Shown here: positions 52,641-61,990 of the stretch, piece by piece
Layout of the letters: every line of letters begins with the position of its first letter
Numbering within the stretch: the stretch's first letter is position 1
Assembly: GCF_003610405.1 (NCBI RefSeq)
Contig: NZ_RAQC01000001.1
Coordinates: 1,426,001 to 1,490,000, forward strand
Source of the DNA: Microbacterium sp. AG238
GTDB taxonomy: Bacteria > Actinomycetota > Actinomycetes > Actinomycetales > Microbacteriaceae
DNA length: 64,000 nt
Reading direction: 5' to 3'
The notes under the pieces: generated by a model
The model's input: only the letters and a program-made list of their open reading frames with translations
The model's database searches: none
What the model was told of the DNA's origin: nothing
Position numbers and translations under genes: made by a program

Positions 52641-53796
52641 TCAGTGCTCCTTCCGCCGTGCCGCTCGGCGCGGGCGTCGTCAAACGCTCCACGCGACTCG
52701 ATGACGGCCGCGAGCTCATCTACTACGACGACCCCGACACGACGCTCGGCCCCGAGCGCGCGGTCGATGCCCGCACCCTCGACCCGCGTCCCGCGACCGC
52801 GACGATGCGGCAAGACGTCCTGACGGGCGACTGGATCTCGATCGCCGCATCGCGCCAGAATCGCGCCTTCCTCCCTCCGGCCGAGCTCGACCCGCTCGCC
52901 CCGCAGACGCCGACCAACCCCTCCGAGATCCCGTCGCGCTACGACGTCGCCGTCTTCGAGAACAAGTCGCCGTCGTTCGGTCCCGGCCTCGCCGAGGCGT
53001 TCGGCGGCGCACCCGCGGCATCCGACCCGCCCCGAGGCATCGATGACCTCGCGCACCTGGGGCTCGGCCGCACGCGCACGAGCGTCGGACGCACCGAGGT
53101 CGTGTGCTTCTCGCCCGCGCACGCCGGATCGTTCGGCACCCAGACGGTCACCCGCGCCCGTACCGTCATCGAAGCGTGGGCCGATCGCACGGCCGCGCTG
53201 TCCGCGCTCCCCGGCATCGAGCAGGTGTTCCCGTTCGAGAACCGCGGCGAGGCGATCGGCGTGACGCTGCCGCACCCCCACGGGCAGATCTACGCGTACC
53301 CGTACATCACGCCGCGCACGACGCGCCTGCTCGACTCGATCGACCGCACGGCACCCGATCTGTTCCAGCGCATCCTCGAGTTCGAGCAGGCCGGCCCGCG
53401 GGTGGTGCTCCGCGGCGAGCACTGGACGGCGTTCGTCCCGTTCGCCGCGCGCTGGCCGATCGAAGTGCACCTGATGCCCCACCGCCACGTCGCCGACTTC
53501 GCCGAGACGAACGACGCCGAGCGCGACGAGCTCGCCCCGCTCTACCTGCGCCTGCTGCGCGGCATCGACGCGCTCTACGACACCCCGACGCCGTACATCG
53601 CCGCGTGGCACCAGGCGCCGGTCCGCCACGCGCGCGACACCGCGCGCCTGCACCTGCAGCTGACCAGCCCGCGCCGCGCGGCCGACAAGCTGAAGTTCCT
53701 CGCCGGTTCCGAGGCGGCCATGGGCGCCTGGATCGGTGACATCCCACCCGAGACGGCGGCCGCGCGCATCCGCGAGGCCGTAGAAGGAGTGACCCT

Positions 53797-53800
<4 letters not shown>
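52634..53800 (+). CDS. galT: Galactose-1-phosphate uridylyltransferase
   Basis: A 388-residue Leloir enzyme transferring UMP between UDP-glucose and galactose 1-phosphate. The active-site histidine motif is LPHPHGQIY; FENRGEAIG and PIEVHLMPHRHV are further family blocks. The N-terminal RQDVLTGDWISIAASR is typical. The start is a GTG without ribosome site, placed six bases after a -10 box, so the mRNA is probably leaderless. It overlaps galK by four bases and is divergent from LacI-C. Confidence 0.93.
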
Positions 53801-54987
<1,187 letters not shown>

Positions 54988-55003
54988 CGTCGCCACGACA
55001 TCA

Positions 55004-55038
55004 CGAGAGGGGGATGCCGACACGGCATCCCCCTCTCG
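55004..55038. terminator. Strong bidirectional terminator
   Basis: A perfect 16-bp stem (55004-55019 with 55023-55038) with a 3-base loop lies between the convergent galK and CsbD-like genes. It marks the boundary between the sugar locus and the stress cluster. Confidence 0.9.
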
Positions 55039-55050
55039 CAGTAGCGGGGC

Positions 55051-55221
55051 TTACTTGAAGGCGTCCTTGACGTCTTCGCCCGTCTTCTTCGCCTCGGCCT
55101 TGACCTGGTCGGCCTTACCCTCGGCTTCGAGCTTGTCGTTGTCGGTCGCCTTGCCGATGGCTTCCTTCGCCTTGCCGGCGATGTCCTGGGCGGCGTTCTT
55201 GATCTTGTCGTCGAGACCCAT
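55051..55221 (-). CDS. CsbD-family small stress protein
   Basis: A 56-residue, lysine/glutamate/alanine-rich protein starting MGLDDKIKNAAQDIAGKAKE with a repeated GKAxxxxGKAxx pattern, the hallmark of CsbD-like general stress proteins. It is probably soluble and largely helical; molecular function is unknown. AGGAGT lies six bases before the ATG. It is the last gene of the minus-strand Asp23 cluster, 59 bp after the preceding gene, so it may also have its own promoter. Confidence 0.88.
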   Translation of the reverse strand: MGLDDKIKNAAQDIAGKAKEAIGKATDNDKLEAEGKADQVKAEAKKTGEDVKDAFK

Positions 55222-55280
55222 GATGGGACTCCTTTCTCTCGGTGATGGCGCCCCGCGGGCGGGGCTGTGGACGTGTGCGG

Positions 55281-55895
55281 TCAGGACAGGCGGCGCTGGT
55301 CGTGAGCCAGCCTCGCGCGCAGCCCCGTGTGGATGGAGATGTAGGCCGTGAGCTGCTGCCCCGTCAGGGTGCCGAGGTTGCCGACGAGACGTTCGACGGT
55401 CTCGGCCACGTGCAGCGGCGAGGTGTTCTGCCGCGGCGTCACGCTGACGTGCAGCACCGGCTGATGCTTGATGTCGTTGGCGGTGACCCGGGCGCTGAGG
55501 ATCTCGTCGTGCTCGGCGAGAGCGTTCTTCAGCGCGTCGGATGCGAACCCCTCGGTGACGGTGATGCGGCCGAGATCGCTCTCCGCCCCGGTCGCCCGAA
55601 GAGAGGTACGACGGCGGCCGTGGATGCTGCGCACGATCAGGACGATCAGCAGCACGACCAGCAGCGCGAGGGCCGCGAGCGCACCGAGGGCGAGCCAGGT
55701 GAGGCTCGTCCCCGCGATGACGGTCGCATCCCAGGCCTGCTTCGCCCAGTCCTGGGCACCGGATCCGGCCGAGGTCCAGGTGTCTGCGGCTGCCGGCCAC
55801 ACTGCTCCGGCGATGATTCCGCCGCCGACGACGACGAGCACCAGTCCCAGGATCAGGAGGATCGTGCGGTTGACCGCTCGATTGGTGTTGTTCAT
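55281..55895 (-). CDS. AmaP-like/DUF6286-like membrane protein of the Asp23 cluster
   Basis: A 204-residue protein with two hydrophobic segments (ILLILGLVLVVVGGGIIAG near residue 14 and LALGALAALALLVVLLIVLIV near residue 72), a short outside loop, and a cytoplasmic C-terminal domain with alternating strands and helices like Asp23 proteins (ITVTEGFASDALKNAL, VLHVSVTPR). It resembles AmaP, the membrane anchor of Asp23 in Firmicutes, by architecture. AGGAGGAG precedes the ATG, which overlaps the upstream stop by four bases. Confidence 0.7.
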   Translation of the reverse strand: MNNTNRAVNRTILLILGLVLVVVGGGIIAGAVWPAAADTWTSAGSGAQDWAKQAWDATVIAGTSLTWLALGALAALALLVVLLIVLIVRSIHGRRRTSLRATGAESDLGRITVTEGFASDALKNALAEHDEILSARVTANDIKHQPVLHVSVTPRQNTSPLHVAETVERLVGNLGTLTGQQLTAYISIHTGLRARLAHDQRRLS

Positions 55896-56476
55896 GCGTT
55901 CTCCTCCTGTTCGCGGGGCCGCTCGACCCGGACCGAAGTGCGCAGCTTCGACGCGAGCCGATACGAGTCGAGCTCGGCGTCGACGGTGCTGCGGATCTGA
56001 GCCTCATCGACGGGCACCCCCACGGCGGGGGTGAGGGTGACGTCGGCCGAGCGATGTCCGACACCGACCCGCACCTGATCGCGGGGCAGTCCGCTCTCGG
56101 CGCTGACACGCTGCGCGATCGCCGAGGCGATCACCCCGTTGTCGGCGACGACGGCACTCTCGCCGACGACGAGCTGATGCTTCGACAGCCGGCCCGGCGC
56201 GATCGCGAGCACCACGAGGATCACCCCGAGCACCGCGATGACGGCGCCGATGGCGATGCTGACGCCGACGGGAACCTCCGTCGGCAGACCGACGACCCAC
56301 CCGAAGGCGGCGGCGGGGCCCAGCAGCAGAGCCGGCTGACCGGCGAGGTTCAGCACGATCTCCGTGCCGACGTACACCAGCGCGAGGATGACGAGGACGA
56401 CGGCGACGATCATCGCGACGGTGCGCGGCGAGTGCGTCTCGCGCCGCACGACGCGGCGCAGCACGGGACTGCTCAT
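55892..56476 (-). CDS. DUF6286-like membrane protein
   Basis: A 194-residue protein with two membrane segments (VAMIVAVVLVILALVYVGTEI near residue 20, and VSIAIGAVIAVLGVILVVLAI near residue 70) and a soluble C-terminal half of about 100 residues with an Asp23-like strand/helix pattern. It is similar in layout to the next gene and may form a heteromeric membrane platform for Asp23-type proteins. It overlaps both neighbours by four bases, so translation is coupled. Confidence 0.68.
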   Translation of the reverse strand: MSSPVLRRVVRRETHSPRTVAMIVAVVLVILALVYVGTEIVLNLAGQPALLLGPAAAFGWVVGLPTEVPVGVSIAIGAVIAVLGVILVVLAIAPGRLSKHQLVVGESAVVADNGVIASAIAQRVSAESGLPRDQVRVGVGHRSADVTLTPAVGVPVDEAQIRSTVDAELDSYRLASKLRTSVRVERPREQEENA

Positions 56477-56868
56477 CGGACTCTCCTCTTGATCGGGGTG
56501 GCGGCGCCGTTCACGGTGATGTCGACGCGGGTGACGGGCTTGCCCAGCACGCGGCTGAGCTCCTGCTGCATCCGCTGCTGCATCTCACGGGCGGCGTCCA
56601 CGACAGCGCCGGCGGCTCGCACCGCTTCGGTGTCGTCGAGTGACGGGACGGGCAACGGCGCGGTGATGCGGACGGCCACCCCACCCCGGTGATCGGATGC
56701 CGCGACCGACACGCGGTCGACGTCGACTCCGATGACCTGGGATGCGATCTGTTCCGAGACCTTCCGCACCACGCGCTCGCGCACATCGACCCGTCCGGCG
56801 ACACCGGACGTCCCGCCGGTGGCGGCAGTGACGCCGCCACCGGGACGGATGGCCTGTGCGACGGTCAT
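56473..56868 (-). CDS. Short Asp23/Gls24-like protein
   Basis: A 131-residue soluble protein. The pattern VRERVVRKVSEQIASQVIGV, GGVAVRITAPLPVP and VLGKPVTRVDITVNG matches the beta-alpha-beta arrangement of Asp23/Gls24 proteins in reduced form. The start is chosen at the ATG overlapping the upstream stop (ATGA). It ends in a basic PIKRRVR tail. It probably assembles with the longer Asp23 protein encoded at 57053-57556. Confidence 0.68.
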   Translation of the reverse strand: MTVAQAIRPGGGVTAATGGTSGVAGRVDVRERVVRKVSEQIASQVIGVDVDRVSVAASDHRGGVAVRITAPLPVPSLDDTEAVRAAGAVVDAAREMQQRMQQELSRVLGKPVTRVDITVNGAATPIKRRVR

Positions 56869-57056
56869 GACGAGGTGCGCCGACCTGTCAGTACGTCGGC
56901 CAGCCCGCGGACGTCGAGCTTGCCGGACGCGATGCGGCCCACTGCCGCGCCGATCGCCATGAAGAGGGCGACGAGGAGGAACCCCCAGAAGCCGAACAAC
57001 AGGGCGGCGGCGGCGAGGATGGCGCCGATCAGCGCACCCGAGACGGTGGCGCTCAT
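56865..57056 (-). CDS. DUF2273-like small membrane protein
   Basis: A 63-residue protein with one long hydrophobic stretch (residues 7-42), which may span the membrane twice, followed by a short basic tail (GKLDVRGLADVLTGRR). Small DUF2273-type proteins occur beside asp23 genes in many Gram-positive bacteria. It overlaps both adjacent genes by four bases. The call rests on size, topology and position. Confidence 0.7.
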   Translation of the reverse strand: MSATVSGALIGAILAAAALLFGFWGFLLVALFMAIGAAVGRIASGKLDVRGLADVLTGRRTSS

Positions 57057-57556
57057 GCGACGCGCGACTCGGACTCGTTGTCGTCGTCGTCAGCGCCCGC
57101 GATGTGGACGTCGTTGACCTCGACGTTGACCTCGACGACCTCGAGGCCCACGAGTCGGCTGATGGCGCCGGCGACGGCAGCACGGACGTTGTCTGCAACC
57201 TCCTGGATCGGCGCCGGATACTCGACGACGATCGTGAGGTCGGCGGCGGCCTGCGTCTCGCCGACCTCGACCTTGACTCCCTGCGAGAGGTCGGTGGCGT
57301 TCATCGCGTCACGGATCGCGCCGAACGCGCGGGCTCCGCCGCCACCCAGGGCGTAGACGCCGGCGACCTCGCGAGCGGCGATGCCGGCGACTTTGGCCAC
57401 CACGCCGTCCGAGATCGTCGTCTTGCCTGCCGCCTCGGTCTCTGCGGGGACACGCGACGACGAGAACGTGCGGTCGACACGCGACCCCTGGGGCACGGCT
57501 GCCGGCGACTTCGGGGTCTCGACAGCGGGGGCGGTGTTCTTCTGGTCCTCAGCCAT
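57053..57556 (-). CDS. Asp23/Gls24 family envelope stress protein
   Basis: A 167-residue Asp23-type protein. An N-terminal disordered segment (about 40 residues, Pro/Ala/Ser-rich) is followed by the conserved TTISDGVVAKVAGIAAREVAGVYALGGG block, VKVEVGETQAAADLTIVVEY and VVEVNVEVNDVHI, then an acidic DDDD tail. It is the first gene of a minus-strand operon of four-base overlaps, with AAGGAAA upstream of the ATG. It probably forms a membrane-linked scaffold against cell-envelope stress. Confidence 0.9.
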   Translation of the reverse strand: MAEDQKNTAPAVETPKSPAAVPQGSRVDRTFSSSRVPAETEAAGKTTISDGVVAKVAGIAAREVAGVYALGGGGARAFGAIRDAMNATDLSQGVKVEVGETQAAADLTIVVEYPAPIQEVADNVRAAVAGAISRLVGLEVVEVNVEVNDVHIAGADDDDNESESRVA

Positions 57557-57564
57557 GGCGTTTC

Positions 57565-57639
57565 CTTATCTGTCTGGGTTGTCCGACGCAAGCTCTCGGC
57601 TCGTCATTCGGTGAGCGTTACGTTCGCTCTACAGATAAG
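57565..57639. promoter_or_regulatory. Divergent Asp23/ECF-sigma promoter region with mirrored elements
   Basis: The nonamer CTTATCTGT (57565-57573) and its complement ACAGATAAG (57631-57639) face outward toward the two divergent operons. Each would place ACAGATAAG upstream of its gene. I cannot assign -35/-10 boxes with confidence in the rest of the 139-bp gap. Confidence 0.45.
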
Positions 57640-57695
57640 AGGGCGGCTCATCCGGATTCGTCACAAAAAAGTTCGAGAAGTTTTCTGGGGGAACG

Positions 57696-58268
57696 ATGCG
57701 AGCCGATGAGAGCGGGCCGGTGACCGATCTTCAAGCCGCGCCCGACGGCATCCTGGCAGCCCGGGCGGCCTCGGGAGACGCCGAGGCCTTCGACGCGCTC
57801 CTCCGTCGACACACTCGGATCGTTCGCGCCTACGTCTACCGGATCGTCGGCACGCTCTCCGAGACCGACGACGTCGTCCAGGACGCATTCCTCACGGCGT
57901 GGCGTCAGCTGTCGACGCTGCGCGACCCGGGCGCTGTGAAGGCGTGGCTCATGAAGATCGCGAGCCGTGAGGCGTACGCGCATCTCAGAAGACGCCCCGC
58001 CCATGACACACTGGACGGATTCGACAGAGCCGCGGAGGCGGGTCTCCTCCCCGAGGCCGCTGCCATCCGCAACGCACAGTTGCAAGCGCTCTCCCTTGCA
58101 CTCGATGCGCTGCCGGAAGCCCAACGCCGCTGCTGGTTGCTCCGAGAAGTCGGATCGCTCAGCTATACCGAGATCGCAGAAGAGATGAACCTCCCTCTCA
58201 GCACCGTTCGAGGAAACCTGTCACGCGCTCGCGCCAGCATCACCACCCAGATGGCGGGGTGGCGCTGA
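57696..58268 (+). CDS. ECF-family RNA polymerase sigma factor
   Basis: A 190-residue sigma-70-family factor of the extracytoplasmic-function type. Region 2 contains DAFDALLRRHTRIVRAYVYRIVG-like helices with VVQDAFLTAWRQL; region 4 (ALPEAQRRCWLLREVGSLSYTEIAEEMNLPLSTVRGNLSRAR) has the DNA-binding helix-turn-helix. A GGGGGAA ribosome site precedes the ATG. Its TGA overlaps the next ATG by one base, the usual arrangement of a sigma factor and its regulator. It probably controls the divergent Asp23 operon and itself. Confidence 0.88.
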   Translation: MRADESGPVTDLQAAPDGILAARAASGDAEAFDALLRRHTRIVRAYVYRIVGTLSETDDVVQDAFLTAWRQLSTLRDPGAVKAWLMKIASREAYAHLRRRPAHDTLDGFDRAAEAGLLPEAAAIRNAQLQALSLALDALPEAQRRCWLLREVGSLSYTEIAEEMNLPLSTVRGNLSRARASITTQMAGWR

Positions 58269-58855
58269 TGGATGCCGACGGCATGGCTCTGGACTGCGGC
58301 AAGACGATCGACGAGATCAGCGAGTATCTCGACAGCGGTCGATCGCCGTACGACCCCGAGATCGAGACCTGTCCCGACTGTCTGAACGCCCTCGACGCGC
58401 TCGAGCGCGCGGGGCGGTTGTCACGCGACCTCATCGCCGCGGATGCGGCTCAACTGCCCGAACCGTCCGAGAGCTGGTTCGACGGGGTGATGACGGCGGT
58501 GCGTGCCGAGCTGCGGGCCGGGCGCTCCATCCCGCTGTCGCACCCCGATCCTCGCGTCTCGATGAGCGTGACCGAAGGCGCGGTTCAGGCGCTCATCCGA
58601 GCCAGCGGCGACGCCATCGACGGCGTCTTCATCGGCCACTCGAGAATCGTCGGCGACGTCGAGGTCCCCGAAGCCCCCATCGCCGTCGACATCACCGCCT
58701 CGGTGGCGTGGGGCGAGTCGCTGCCCGCCGCGGCGGGAGCCGTTCGCCAGGCGGTGTCGGAGGCGCTGGCGCAGCACACCGAGCTGAACATCACCGCCGT
58801 CGACGTGACCGTCGAAGATCTCCACCGTCCCTTCCCGTCCAAGGACACCGCATGA
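58268..58855 (+). CDS. Asp23-like protein with an N-terminal anti-sigma-like CxxC segment
   Basis: A 195-residue protein. The N-terminal 60 residues contain LDCGKTIDEISEYLDSG and ETCPDCLNALDALERAGRLSRDL, which recalls zinc-binding anti-sigma factors, but the usual histidine four residues before the first Cys is replaced by Glu. Residues about 100-185 form an Asp23-like domain (SVTEGAVQALIRASGDAIDGV, IAVDITASVAWGES, ITAVDVTVEDLH). It starts at the ATG overlapping the sigma stop (TGATG). It is plausibly the regulator of the upstream sigma factor. Confidence 0.72.
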   Translation: MDADGMALDCGKTIDEISEYLDSGRSPYDPEIETCPDCLNALDALERAGRLSRDLIAADAAQLPEPSESWFDGVMTAVRAELRAGRSIPLSHPDPRVSMSVTEGAVQALIRASGDAIDGVFIGHSRIVGDVEVPEAPIAVDITASVAWGESLPAAAGAVRQAVSEALAQHTELNITAVDVTVEDLHRPFPSKDTA

Positions 58856-59172
58856 TCGAGCCCGCCTCCCTCGTCGACCCGTCGGCGCCGCGCCCCATCG
58901 CCGAGATCCCCGGGGTCAGCGCCGTGCACGACCCGCGCCCGCCGCTGACCCGCGCCCTCGGGGCAGCCGCGTCGGCGCTGCGTCTGGACGCGGCGGCACC
59001 GACCGACGGCGTCATCGTCTCGACCGGAGCCGAGGGCACGACCGCCGCGGCCGCCGTCACCGTCGCCATCGCCGCGCGCACCCCCGAGGTCGCGCGCGCT
59101 ATCGCGGACGAGCTGTGCGCGCAGCATCCGACGGTCGACCGCGTCACGGTGCAGGTCCGCCGCATCGCCTGA
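58852..59172 (+). CDS. Small Asp23-like/hypothetical protein
   Basis: A 106-residue protein, translationally coupled to the previous gene (ATGA). A proline-rich N-terminus (to about residue 32) precedes a strand-helix-strand unit, GVIVSTGAEGTTAAAAVTVAIA, TPEVARAIADELCAQ, DRVTVQVRRI, similar to a minimal Asp23 core. No membrane segment is seen. It is the last gene of the sigma operon; function unknown. Confidence 0.65.
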   Translation: MIEPASLVDPSAPRPIAEIPGVSAVHDPRPPLTRALGAAASALRLDAAAPTDGVIVSTGAEGTTAAAAVTVAIAARTPEVARAIADELCAQHPTVDRVTVQVRRIA

Positions 59173-59207
59173 CCGGCATCCGCCTCACCGGGCACCTCGG
59201 ACTCCGC

Positions 59208-59213
59208 TAGCTT
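59208..59213 (+). promoter_or_regulatory. Leaderless -10 box
   Basis: TAGCTT ends six bases before the GTG of the acetyltransferase-like gene, which lacks a ribosome site. No clear -35 box is visible. Confidence 0.45.
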
Positions 59214-59219
59214 CGGACT

Positions 59220-60467
59220 GTGTCTGCGACCGTCTCCGTCTCTCTCCGCCCCGCGGATCCCGAAGATCTCCCCGCCGTCCGGGAGCTCGACAGGCTGTGC
59301 TTCCCGCCCGGCCGCGACGATGTCGAACCGGCTCACCCCGACGAGCTCGAGAACGCGCTGGCGGGTGGCCAGATCACGCTCGCCGTCATCGGGGAGTCGG
59401 TGGTGGGGATGCTGCAGACCGAACGACTCGGCCCCGAGCACGTCTACCTCGCCGCGCTGGCGGTGCACCCCGACCGGCAGCGCGCGGGCATCGGCGCCCG
59501 CCTCGTCCGACACTTCTCCGACACCGTGAAGGGGATGTCGCCGCGCCCCTCGGCCACGACGGTGACCAGCCCCATGAACGTCGCGATGATCGACTTGCTC
59601 ACCCGCAGCGGCTTCGTCGGGTCGCGCGGCATCCACGCCTACTTCGGCCCCCGCAAGGACCGCCTGTACTTCCAGCTGAAGAGCCGGCAGCTGGTCGCCG
59701 ATCCCGACGACCGGGTGCTCGTCCCCGTCGCCGCGACCGAGCACCTGTTCGACCTGCTGAGCGCCGACGCCAACGCCGTCACCAGCGTGATCAAGAGCGT
59801 GCAGGGGACGTTCTTCGAGGTCTCGACCTTCGAGGTCGAGGACCGTCCCGGCCTGCGGGCCGACGAGACGTCCGTCAGCACCGGCGAGGCGGGGGCAGTC
59901 CTGGCGGCGCTCACCTTCCTGCTCGGCTTCTCTCTGACGATCCCCGACTTCTCCGAGGCACTGCGGATCTTCCTGCTGGTCGCCACGATCCTGACCCTCG
60001 GAGCGACACAGATCTACGCGAACGCGTCGGGCTCGCTGTCACGTCTTCAGGACGATCAGTTCGGGCTCCACATGAAGTGGGGCAACCTGCTGCTCGAGTT
60101 CGGCGGGGTCTATCCCCTCGTCCTCGTGCTCCCGGCAGTGTTCGCCGATGCGTCCGATAACGTCGCGCTCTCGCTCGCGACCGCGATCGTCGTCGCGGTC
60201 CTCGTCCTCGCGTACGAGGTGTCGCCGTTCTCGATCAGCGGCCGGTACCGACGCAACCTCGTGTTCTATGCGCTCGCGGTGATCACGGCGGCTGCTCCGA
60301 TCGCCGCAGCCCCGCTGCAGGCTCTCACCGGGCGCGACACGACATGGGTCGTCCTGACGGCCGCGATCCTCATCGTGCGCCTCGCCTACTTGATCCCCGC
60401 CGGACGCCAGGAGCTCGGCGCCCGGACCCGACCCCGGCTGATGCGCCGGACGCGGGTGTCGCGATGA
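59220..60467 (+). CDS. GNAT acetyltransferase fused to a membrane domain
   Basis: A 415-residue protein. Residues 1 to about 160 form a GNAT N-acetyltransferase with the acetyl-CoA motif VHPDRQRAGIGARLVRHF and VTSPMNVAMIDLLTRSGF. After a linker (160-225) come about six hydrophobic segments (from about residue 230 to the end), making a membrane-bound fusion. The acceptor is unknown. The GTG start has no ribosome site, consistent with the leaderless -10 box. It overlaps the carboxylesterase gene by four bases, so the two may act together. Confidence 0.75.
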   Translation: MSATVSVSLRPADPEDLPAVRELDRLCFPPGRDDVEPAHPDELENALAGGQITLAVIGESVVGMLQTERLGPEHVYLAALAVHPDRQRAGIGARLVRHFSDTVKGMSPRPSATTVTSPMNVAMIDLLTRSGFVGSRGIHAYFGPRKDRLYFQLKSRQLVADPDDRVLVPVAATEHLFDLLSADANAVTSVIKSVQGTFFEVSTFEVEDRPGLRADETSVSTGEAGAVLAALTFLLGFSLTIPDFSEALRIFLLVATILTLGATQIYANASGSLSRLQDDQFGLHMKWGNLLLEFGGVYPLVLVLPAVFADASDNVALSLATAIVVAVLVLAYEVSPFSISGRYRRNLVFYALAVITAAAPIAAAPLQALTGRDTTWVVLTAAILIVRLAYLIPAGRQELGARTRPRLMRRTRVSR

Positions 60468-61966
60468 GCGTCGCTGCCGACGTCGCGAACGGCGAACCGC
60501 TCGTGCGAGACACCGCCGCGGGCCGCGTGCGCGGCGTCCGCCGGCCGGACGGCACCCTCGCCTTCCTCGGCATCCCTTACGCGCAGCCGCCGACCGGCGC
60601 ACGCCGGTTCGGCGCCCCCGTCACGCTCGACCCCTGGGACGGCGTCCGCGACGCGACCGCGTACGGGCCGACCCCGCAGCGCGGCGACTACGGCGACACC
60701 CTCATTCCCGAGCCGTCGATCCCGGGCGACGACACCCTGTCGGTCAACGTCTTCGCACCGGAATCCTCCGGGGAGGGGGCCGACCCCCGCCCGGTGCTCG
60801 TCTACATCCACGGCGGCGGTTTCGTCCAGGGGTCGCCGGCGAGCCCGTGGTACGACGGCGGATCGTTCGCGCGGGCGGGAATCGTCGTGGTCACGGTCTC
60901 GTACCGACTGGGCTTCGACGGATTCGGACTGCTCCCCGGAGCCCCGACCAACCGCGCCGTGCGCGACTGGATCGCCGCCCTGGAGTGGGTGCAGGCGAAC
61001 GTGTCCGCTTTCGGCGGGGACCCGGGTGACGTGACGATCGCCGGGCAGTCGGCCGGCGGCGGAGCAGTGCTCACCCTGCTCGGGATGCCGGCTGCCCAGC
61101 ACCTGTTCCATCGCGTGCTGGCCATCTCGGCGGCCCTGACGAATGTGCCACCCGCCCGGGCCGCGACCGCCACCGGCCGGCTCGCCGCGCACCTCGGCAT
61201 CGCGCCGACACGCGAGGCGTTCGCCGGCGTCGACGAGCTGGTCGTGCTCCGACGCCAACAGGAGCTCGAGTCGGAGCGACAGGGCAGCATCGTGGCCTCG
61301 GTGCGCTCGCGCCTCGCCGACGGGCTCACCTGGGGTCCGGTCGTCGACGGAGACCTCGTGCCCCGCCCGACCCTCGACGCCCTCGCCGCCGGAGTCGGCG
61401 CCGACAAGCCGCTCGTGCTCGGCACGACCGACGACGAGTTCACGATGGTCACCGATGGGCTCGCCACGAGCCCGCTACGGCTCGTCCCGCCCGCGCTGGC
61501 GCTGGGCGCGCTCGGGGTCGGCCACGCGATGCGCTGGCGCTACATCCGGGACAACCGCGCGCAGCGACGACTCGGCACCGCGGCATTCCTCGGCCGCTAC
61601 GCCACCGACCGCGTGTTCCGCGACACCGTGCCCCTCGTCGCCCGGGCACGAGGCGCCGCGTCGACCTGGGCCTACCGTTTCAGCTGGCCCTCGCCGACCA
61701 AGCGGTGGGCGCTGCACTGCCTCGATGTCCCGTTCTGGTGGGACGCCCTCGGCGCCGACGGTGTCGCGAAGCTCGCGGGCGAGCATCCGCCGCAGGAGCT
61801 GGCCGACGCGATGCACGGCGCCGCCGTGTCGTTCGTGCGCACCGGAGACCCGGGATGGCCGCGATGGATGCCGGACGAGCGGGCGACCCGCATGTTCGGT
61901 GCCCCGCCGTCGGTGCCGACGGTCGTGGCCGACGGCTACGCCTCGGTGCGGGCCCTCGTCGGCTGA
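60464..61966 (+). CDS. Type B carboxylesterase/lipase family protein
   Basis: A 500-residue alpha/beta hydrolase. The oxyanion motif is YIHGGGFVQGS, the nucleophile elbow is IAGQSAGGGA, and the acid and His are likely in GTTDDEFTMV and HCLDVPFWWD. No signal peptide is visible. It is coupled to the GNAT-membrane gene by an ATGA overlap. The substrate is unknown; members hydrolyse small esters or amides. Confidence 0.85.
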   Translation: MSVAADVANGEPLVRDTAAGRVRGVRRPDGTLAFLGIPYAQPPTGARRFGAPVTLDPWDGVRDATAYGPTPQRGDYGDTLIPEPSIPGDDTLSVNVFAPESSGEGADPRPVLVYIHGGGFVQGSPASPWYDGGSFARAGIVVVTVSYRLGFDGFGLLPGAPTNRAVRDWIAALEWVQANVSAFGGDPGDVTIAGQSAGGGAVLTLLGMPAAQHLFHRVLAISAALTNVPPARAATATGRLAAHLGIAPTREAFAGVDELVVLRRQQELESERQGSIVASVRSRLADGLTWGPVVDGDLVPRPTLDALAAGVGADKPLVLGTTDDEFTMVTDGLATSPLRLVPPALALGALGVGHAMRWRYIRDNRAQRRLGTAAFLGRYATDRVFRDTVPLVARARGAASTWAYRFSWPSPTKRWALHCLDVPFWWDALGADGVAKLAGEHPPQELADAMHGAAVSFVRTGDPGWPRWMPDERATRMFGAPPSVPTVVADGYASVRALVG

Positions 61967-61990
61967 CGCGTGCGGGGTCGCTCCGGCGAC

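Noticed and set aside
57610..57630. Palindrome GAGCG...CGCTC as a sigma operator
   Set aside because: Only the five-base arms match; the centre is not symmetric and chance occurrence in GC-rich DNA is likely.
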